NCBI GenBank assembly: GCA_963709325.1
Contig: CAVPVV010000003.1
Coordinates: 2,294,001 to 2,358,000 of the forward strand
From: VFZN01 sp963709325
GTDB lineage: Bacteria; Acidobacteriota; Vicinamibacteria; Vicinamibacterales; UBA2999
DNA: 64,000 nucleotides
Direction of reading: 5' to 3'
Each line of letters starts with the position of its first letter. Position 1 is the first letter of the stretch. The position numbers were made by a program, and so were the translations under genes. The notes under the pieces were generated by a model. The model was not told the DNA's origin. It saw nothing but the letters and a program-made list of their open reading frames with translations, and searched no databases. Positions 59,558 to 64,000 of the stretch are shown piece after piece.

Positions 59558-60398
59558 CTATCGTGAAGCGGCAATCTGCCAGCAGGCGGCTGTGAAGCGC
59601 ACCTCGGTGCCCTCCACGTACAGGATCGAAGGCGGGTCGCACGGCATCGATCACACGCTTGCGAGTCTCCTCATCGGCCTCCTCCAGGATCCGGCCGACC
59701 GGACCGAGCTGAGTCACGTATCGCGCCAGCACCGTCTCGGGCAACGTGCACGGCACATCGATCGGCTGAATCTCGATCGCCGTCCAGCCGCTCTCGCGCA
59801 GGATTCCTGCGACGCGGTCGGGATCTGCGAACGCGAACTGCCCCGGGCCATCGGACCGGCGGTCCGGGAGATTCGGCAGCAGTGGCCTCGCCGCGCGCTC
59901 GGCCGTCGTCATGAACGGGTTCTCCGTCTGAGCCCGCCAGGCAACCAACCGGGCGGCGCCTTCATCCACGATGGCACGGCGCAGATTCGCGAACGCCCTG
60001 ACCGGGTTGTCGAAGAACATCACCCCAAAGCGCGAGATGATGAGATCGACGCTGGACGGCTCGAACGCGTACTCCTGCGCGTCGGCGCAGATGAAGCGTG
60101 CCGGCGCCGCTTCGCGTTCGGCTCGCGCTCGCGCGAGAGCGATCATCGGCTCCGAAATGTCGATGCCGATCGATTCACCGTTGGCGCCGAGTTGCCGCGC
60201 GGCCGCGAGCGTCGTGCCGCCAGTGCCGCAGCCGACGTCGAGCACCCGAGTCTGTGAGCCGGAAATCGAGTCGACCAGCAGCACTTCGAGCGGCCTGAAC
60301 ACCCGGTCGAGCAGGTCCTGGTTCTCGACCCACCCCCGTGCCGCGGGCCCGTTCCACAGCCGGCTCTGATCCTCGGCGGTTTCGTGCCTGACGTTCAT
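59558..60398 (-). pseudogene. SAM-dependent methyltransferase, frameshifted at its end
   Basis: Start ATG complementary to 60396-60398 (GGAGGTCC upstream). Class I fold: TRVLDVGCGTGGTTLAAARQ, GIDISEPMIALARARAE, FICADAQEYAF, DLIISRFGVMFFDNPVRAFA. In the ATG frame the last part reads FDPVRGGHRGAL... and would run to 59457, across the selenoprotein gene. In the next frame the expected ending appears: YVEGTEVRFTAACWQIAASR and a stop at 59558. One extra base near 59621-59626 explains both. Target unknown; divergent from a MerR gene with a shared operator. Confidence 0.8.
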
Positions 60399-60446
60399 CG
60401 CTGGACCTCCGTTCTGGCTTCGAGCAACCACAAGCGGTACTCTGCC

Positions 60447-60466
60447 ACTTCAAGCCGACTTGAAGT
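60447..60466. promoter_or_regulatory. MerR-type operator
   Basis: Perfect inverted 8-base arms ACTTCAAG (60447-60454) and CTTGAAGT (60459-60466) with a 4-base spacer CCGA. It lies between the divergent methyltransferase and MerR genes, 16 bases before the MerR ATG. The length and spacing suit a MerR-family dimer. Confidence 0.65.
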
Positions 60467-60481
60467 CAAGGAGGAGCGGCG

Positions 60482-60798
60482 ATGGACATCAGCGACGTGG
60501 CTCGACGCTCCGGCGTCCCCGCATCGACGCTGCGTTTCTACGAGGAGAAACGCCTGATCGCCTCGATCGGGAGGCGTGGCCTGCGTCGTGTCTTCGGCCC
60601 GGACGTATTCGAGCGGCTTGGCCTGATTGCGCTCGGTCGCGCCGCCGGCTTCTCGCTGGACGAGATCGCCGGCATGTTCGGCCCCGACGGCCGGCCGCGC
60701 GCCAAGCCACATGCAGTGCCCCACCTTCCGCCGCCTGCTCCAAGCCGCGGCGTCCGGGCAACTCGGAGGAAGGGGCAACAAGAAGATCAACCGATAGA
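60482..60798 (+). pseudogene. MerR-family regulator with internal deletion
   Basis: Residues 1-75 are an intact MerR DNA-binding head: MDISDVARRSGVPASTLRFY, EEKRLIASIGRRGLRRVF, LGRAAGFSLDEIAGMFGPDG. Then the frame becomes meaningless, while the next frame from about 60705 reads SHMQCPTFRRLLQAAASGQL, the expected C-terminal end of this subfamily, stopping at 60798. About 45-50 codons of coiled coil and linker are missing at the junction near 60695-60705. A real deletion is therefore more likely than a base-calling error. The head alone might still bind DNA. Confidence 0.75.
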
Positions 60799-60912
60799 TC
60801 AGAAGATCCCGAGATAGATCGCCAGCTCACGAGCTAGCTCACCAGCTCATCACCTCACCAGATCAGATCACCAGATCACCACATCTCCAGATCATCAGAT
60901 TCGCCTACTATC
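60780..60912. repeat. GATCACCAGATCACC degenerate repeat
   Basis: CAGAAGATCCCGAGATAGATCGCCAGCTCACGAGCTAGCTC..., then CACCAGATCAGATCACCAGATCACC and CTCCAGATCATCAG: short imperfect units of CAGATCAC/CAGCTCAC. It reaches from the MerR remnant to the AhpD-like gene. Unit length and spacing vary, so it is not a CRISPR array. Confidence 0.75.
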
Positions 60913-60919
60913 TGGCTTC

Positions 60920-61516
60920 ATGCACCCGATGTTGCTACCGGACGTCGAAAGGAACCCACAGCCAGGCCCCTATCGCGCGCAGATCGAGTTGATGCAGCAG
61001 GCGGGTGCGGAGTATCCGCAGATCTGGCACCTGTTCGCCTACCTGCCGCGCGCGACCGATCACCTCGCCCGCTTCACGCAGGAGATCATGCGCGGACCGG
61101 CGCCGATCAGCCCGGGCCTGCGCGAACTGATTGCGGCCTACACGTCGCGGCGCAACGACTGCCCGTTTTGACTGAACTCCCACGCCGCAGTTGCGGCGGA
61201 ACTGCTCGGCGACCCAGCGCTGGTAACGTCGGTGATGACCGACCTGGAGTCGTCCGCATTCGACGAGCGGCACAAGGCGCTATTCCGGTTCGTCGACCGG
61301 GTGAATCGCGACTCGCAGTCGATCACCGCTGCGGATCTGGACCCAGTGCGGGCCGCGGGCTGGACCGACGAAGCCTTGTATTTTGCGATCACCGTCTGCG
61401 CGCTGTTCAACTTCTACAACCGGTGGATTGACGCGACCGGCGTGCACGCGTTGTCGGACGAAGCGCACCGTCTCGGCGGCAAGCGCTCGGCGGTCCACGG
61501 CTACGTTCGCGAGTAG
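60920..61516 (+). CDS. Predicted selenoprotein, AhpD-like (carboxymuconolactone decarboxylase family)
   Basis: 198 residues from ATG 60920 if TGA 61169-61171 is read as selenocysteine (residue 84). Before it: IWHLFAYLPRATDHLARFTQ, LRELIAAYTSRRNDCPF. After it, in the same frame: LNSHAAVAAELLG, FDERHKALFRFVDRVN, WTDEALYFAITVCALFNFYN. The redox motif of this peroxidase-related family is CxxC followed by SH; here it is CPFU...SH with the second Cys (residue 84) replaced. A SECIS-like hairpin follows at the right distance. Likely a thiol/selenol peroxidase-like activity. Confidence 0.87.
61169..61198 (+). promoter_or_regulatory. UGA codon and SECIS-like hairpin in the AhpD-like gene
   Basis: Eleven bases after the TGA, CGCCGC (61183-61188) pairs perfectly with GCGGCG (61193-61198) around the loop AGTT. 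The distance is the same as in the GrdB-like gene, and the loop again has G within its first two bases followed by T. Confidence 0.78.
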
Positions 61517-61669
61517 TCTGCGGCCCTGACGATGGCGCACCGGCTCTTTGTGCGCTCTGTTCTGAACATCGCGGCGACGAGGTCGACCGGCTGACCTCGC
61601 CGACGCCCACGCGCGATTTGTGTGGCGCGTTCCTTCCTGTCTTTCCGATTCATACATGGGAGGAACAAC

Positions 61670-62479
61670 ATGCGAGCTGCAATCGGGGGTTTGACCGGAA
61701 TAGTTACGACGGCGGCGCTTTTACTCGTCGGCGCCGCCCCAGCCTACGCTCTCGGCGCACGGGCAACGCTTTCAGGTGGAGTCGTCACCGTCTCAGGCGG
61801 TCAGGCGGCACGATCCGCTCCGATCTCGTGGGAGGGAGCCGTCGTGGCGATCGCGAACCGAGGCGGCAACTTCTCGTTTACGACGACGGCTGTTCCTGTC
61901 GATTGCATCGGCACGGTAACCGACGGCGTTTCCTCTACTGACATCCGGATCGAGGGCTGCGGGGATGGCGGCAGCGGTCCGTCCGGCCTTCCGGGCACGG
62001 GCCAGACCATCAGCTACGCACCGGGCGACGACGGCGAGGTTCGGGCCGGAGGTGCCCTCAGCTACACGGATAACGGAAACGGTACCGTGACCGACAACCG
62101 CACCCGGCTCACCTGGGAGAAGAAGACCGACGCCAACGTTGCCACGAACTACACCTGGTCGGGAGCGCTGGACTATGTCGCCGCACTGAACGCAAGCAAC
62201 TTCGCGGGCCACAACGACTGGCGGCTGCCCAATATGAAGGAGCTTCTCAGCATCGTGGATTACGGCCGGTCCAACCCGTCGATCGACCCGATCTTCGGCC
62301 CGACTGCCGGCGGCTCGAATTACGCCGCGTATTGGTCGTCCACCTCGTGGGCAGCGTTCTACCCGCAATCCAACGCCTGGGCCGTGGACTTTCTGGACGC
62401 GTACGGGAACTACGCAGGCACCCTGGCGTTCGGTAAGTCCAGCTCTCTCCGCGTCCGCGCGGTCAGAGGCAGTTTGTGA
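61670..62479 (+). CDS. DUF1566 (Lcl C-terminal) domain protein
   Basis: 269 residues from ATG 61670 with GGGAGGAAC upstream. Signal peptide MRAAIGGLTGIVTTAALLLVG. The N-terminal domain is beta-rich with a CIGTV...IRIEGC pair. The C-terminal DUF1566 module is clear: SYTDNGNGTVTDNRTRLTWE, SGALDYVAALNASNFAGHND, WRLPNMKELLSIVDYGRSNP, YAAYWSSTSWAA, WAVDFLDAYGN, SLRVRAVRGS. Such modules are found in Legionella collagen-like adhesins and many surface proteins. Probably surface-exposed; role unknown. Confidence 0.9.
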   Translation: MRAAIGGLTGIVTTAALLLVGAAPAYALGARATLSGGVVTVSGGQAARSAPISWEGAVVAIANRGGNFSFTTTAVPVDCIGTVTDGVSSTDIRIEGCGDGGSGPSGLPGTGQTISYAPGDDGEVRAGGALSYTDNGNGTVTDNRTRLTWEKKTDANVATNYTWSGALDYVAALNASNFAGHNDWRLPNMKELLSIVDYGRSNPSIDPIFGPTAGGSNYAAYWSSTSWAAFYPQSNAWAVDFLDAYGNYAGTLAFGKSSSLRVRAVRGSL

Positions 62480-62541
62480 TCGCTTGATTACCCGCCTCTT
62501 CCGGGTTATCGTCCGCGGACTGCCAGGAGGCTGATGACGCG

Positions 62542-64000
62542 ATGACGACGTCGATTCGAACGCTGCAGGCCGGATGCGGGATCGTAACGGCGCTCTTGGT
62601 TGCATCTTCCGCCCTCGCGCAGCCATTCGCGTATGTCTCGGGCGCCCGGACCGGAGCCAACAACCGGGGCACCCAGGTCCTGACCGTGATCGACGTGGCG
62701 CGGCGCGCCAAGGTCGCCAGCATTCCGCTCGGTGAAAGTTGCCTGTGCGTAGGCGAGCGCGCGGCGGTGTCGGCCGACGGTGCTCGCGTCTACGTGTCGA
62801 ATTACTGGAGCAATACCGTGTCGGTGATTGACACGGCAACCAACAGCGTCATCAGGACCTTCGCCGTGCAGCCGTTTCCCGGCGCGCTGGCGCCGAGCCC
62901 CGACGGGTCGCGCCTTTACATCAATACGGTGCTCTACCCGAACCCGGGGTACCTGGTGCAGGTGCTCGACACGGCTTCTGGTGCGACCATCGCCAACATC
63001 CCTCTCAACGTGCCCCAGAGCGGTTCGGGAATGGCGATTTCCCCGGATGGCAGGCGCCTGTTCGTGACCAACCAGGCGCTCAACGGTTCGAACGTCAAGA
63101 TCATCGACACGGCCACCAATGCGGTCATTGGTACGGTGACGACTGGCTCGGTGCCACGGGCCATCGACATCACGCCAGATGGGCAGTTCGCGTATGTCGC
63201 GGTGCAGGAAGCCGGCGTCGTTTCGGTTATCAACACCGCCACGGGCGCCATCCTCGGCTCGGTGCCCGCGGGCACGAGGCCGCTCGACGTGCGGGTGCTG
63301 CAGAACGGATCGCGCGTCTATTCGGTCTCGGAGGATCGGATTACGGCGATCAGCACCACCACTGGCACGTCGGTAGGTACGATCCCGATCACGTTATCGC
63401 GTGCGATCGACTTCACGCCCGACAACACGACCGGTATTGTCGCCGCCGACGGCCGTGTGCATGTCCTCGACACAGGCGCCAACGCCATCGTCGGATCGAT
63501 TCCGTTCGATGCCGCGACCGATGGGAACCCGATCTACGTGGTGATTCCCCGGGCGGTGCCGCCGGCGCCGGAGGCGCCAACCGGATTGACGGTGGCGTCG
63601 ATGGTCGGGAACGCGGTGACGCTGCGCTGGGCCCCGCCCGGTGCCGGTTCGACGCCAACCGGCTATGTGCTCGAAGGCGGCTTCAGTCCCGGAGAGGTCG
63701 CGGCCAGCCTGCCGAGCGGCAGCCCGAACCCGAGTTTCACGGTCACCGCACCAACTGGCGCGTTCTACGTCCGGATCCATGCCACCGGACTCGGCGGACG
63801 CAGCCCTGCTTCCAACGAGATTCGCATCTTCGTGAACATGCCGACGCCGCCCTCGCCTCCAGCCGATTTGCTGGGGCTGGTGAACGGCACGACGCTCGCG
63901 TTGGCGTGGCGCAACACGTTCGAAGGAGGCGCGCCGGCCTCAGTCGTGCTCGACGTGAGCGGCAGCCTTTCCACCTCGGTTCCGCTCGGTCTCAGGGAGT
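62542..64000 (+). CDS. Secreted YVTN beta-propeller protein with Fn3 domains, partial
   Basis: Starts at ATG 62542 (AGGAGG 15 bases upstream; an ATG at 62534 hits a stop at once) and runs off the right edge, so about 486 residues are visible. Signal peptide MTTSIRTLQAGCGIVTALLV. Seven or so YVTN blades: VTNQALNGSNVKIIDTATNA, GRRLFVTN, GQFAYVAVQEAGVVSVINTA, DNTTGIVAADGRVHVLDTGA. Then an Fn3 domain (about residues 340-430, APTGLTVASMVGNAVTLRWA) and the start of a second (PPSPPADLLGLVNGTTLALA). Probably a surface or secreted protein. Confidence 0.88.
   Translation, partial: MTTSIRTLQAGCGIVTALLVASSALAQPFAYVSGARTGANNRGTQVLTVIDVARRAKVASIPLGESCLCVGERAAVSADGARVYVSNYWSNTVSVIDTATNSVIRTFAVQPFPGALAPSPDGSRLYINTVLYPNPGYLVQVLDTASGATIANIPLNVPQSGSGMAISPDGRRLFVTNQALNGSNVKIIDTATNAVIGTVTTGSVPRAIDITPDGQFAYVAVQEAGVVSVINTATGAILGSVPAGTRPLDVRVLQNGSRVYSVSEDRITAISTTTGTSVGTIPITLSRAIDFTPDNTTGIVAADGRVHVLDTGANAIVGSIPFDAATDGNPIYVVIPRAVPPAPEAPTGLTVASMVGNAVTLRWAPPGAGSTPTGYVLEGGFSPGEVAASLPSGSPNPSFTVTAPTGAFYVRIHATGLGGRSPASNEIRIFVNMPTPPSPPADLLGLVNGTTLALAWRNTFEGGAPASVVLDVSGSLSTSVPLGLRE

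Noticed and set aside
60780..60912. CRISPR array
   Set aside because: Units are short, imperfect and irregular, with no unique spacers and no cas genes in the window.
61232..61516. Independent 94-residue gene downstream of the AhpD-like frame
   Set aside because: Same argument: in phase across one TGA, with the redox motif split exactly at that codon.
1..64000. tRNA, rRNA, insertion sequences, integrase or phage genes
   Set aside because: Looked for in spacers and among coding frames; none found.

Overview
The window is about 64 kb of high-GC chromosomal DNA. It has no rRNA, tRNA, insertion sequence, phage or CRISPR locus that I can see. Three full or partial MacB/FtsX-type permeases of the acidobacterial 'duplicated orphan permease' kind (one behind a PadR regulator), a Ser/Thr kinase with a TolB-like propeller, many secreted metallohydrolases and sugar- or surface-related proteins, and short GC-rich spacers all suggest a soil Acidobacteriota, probably of the Vicinamibacteria. 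This assignment is inference from gene content.

Layout. 1-7.7 kb: a partial permease, a translationally coupled DUF3300/DUF2950 pair, an amidohydrolase, a small Cys protein, an outer-membrane barrel protein and an M28 peptidase. 7.7-14.4 kb: a histidine operon, hisI-G-D-C-B-H-F-A. It is preceded by a short His-rich leader ORF and a strong hairpin, a classic attenuator layout. hisD is frameshifted and its 3' end runs into an intergenic repeat. 14.4-25.7 kb: a permease, an MFS transporter, an SRPBCC-ArsR-VOC operon, an FG-GAP/UnbV-like protein between inverted-repeat clusters, an M19 dipeptidase and a PRC-barrel protein. 25.7-34.9 kb: a DUF3943 membrane protein, a dienelactone hydrolase, two paralogous small secreted proteins around a di-haem oxidoreductase remnant, a TPR protein divergent from a MarR regulator, and an ECF sigma factor. 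34.9-45.2 kb: PadR plus permease, a GH13 enzyme next to a 741-residue protein of unknown family, a radical SAM protein, an M23 peptidase and a DinB protein. 45.2-53.8 kb: a kinase/sigma-54 activator pair behind a double palindrome, an MmgE/PrpD protein, a rhomboid protease and an F420-reductase-like oxidoreductase. 53.9-64 kb: a coupled copper amine oxidase/beta-helix pair, a cytochrome c, two predicted selenoprotein genes, a decayed MerR/methyltransferase pair, a DUF1566 protein and a partial beta-propeller/Fn3 protein.

The most notable result is the pair of genes interrupted by an in-frame TGA exactly at the redox-active position: a GrdB-like protein (58631-59527, UxxC) and an AhpD-like protein (60920-61516, CxxU). 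In both, a hairpin with a G in its apical loop begins 11 nt after the TGA. This is the geometry of a bacterial SECIS element, so I read both TGA codons as selenocysteine. Second is the histidine leader peptide. The window also contains at least six families of short-period degenerate repeats between genes. Some copies reach into reading frames and supply N- or C-terminal residues.
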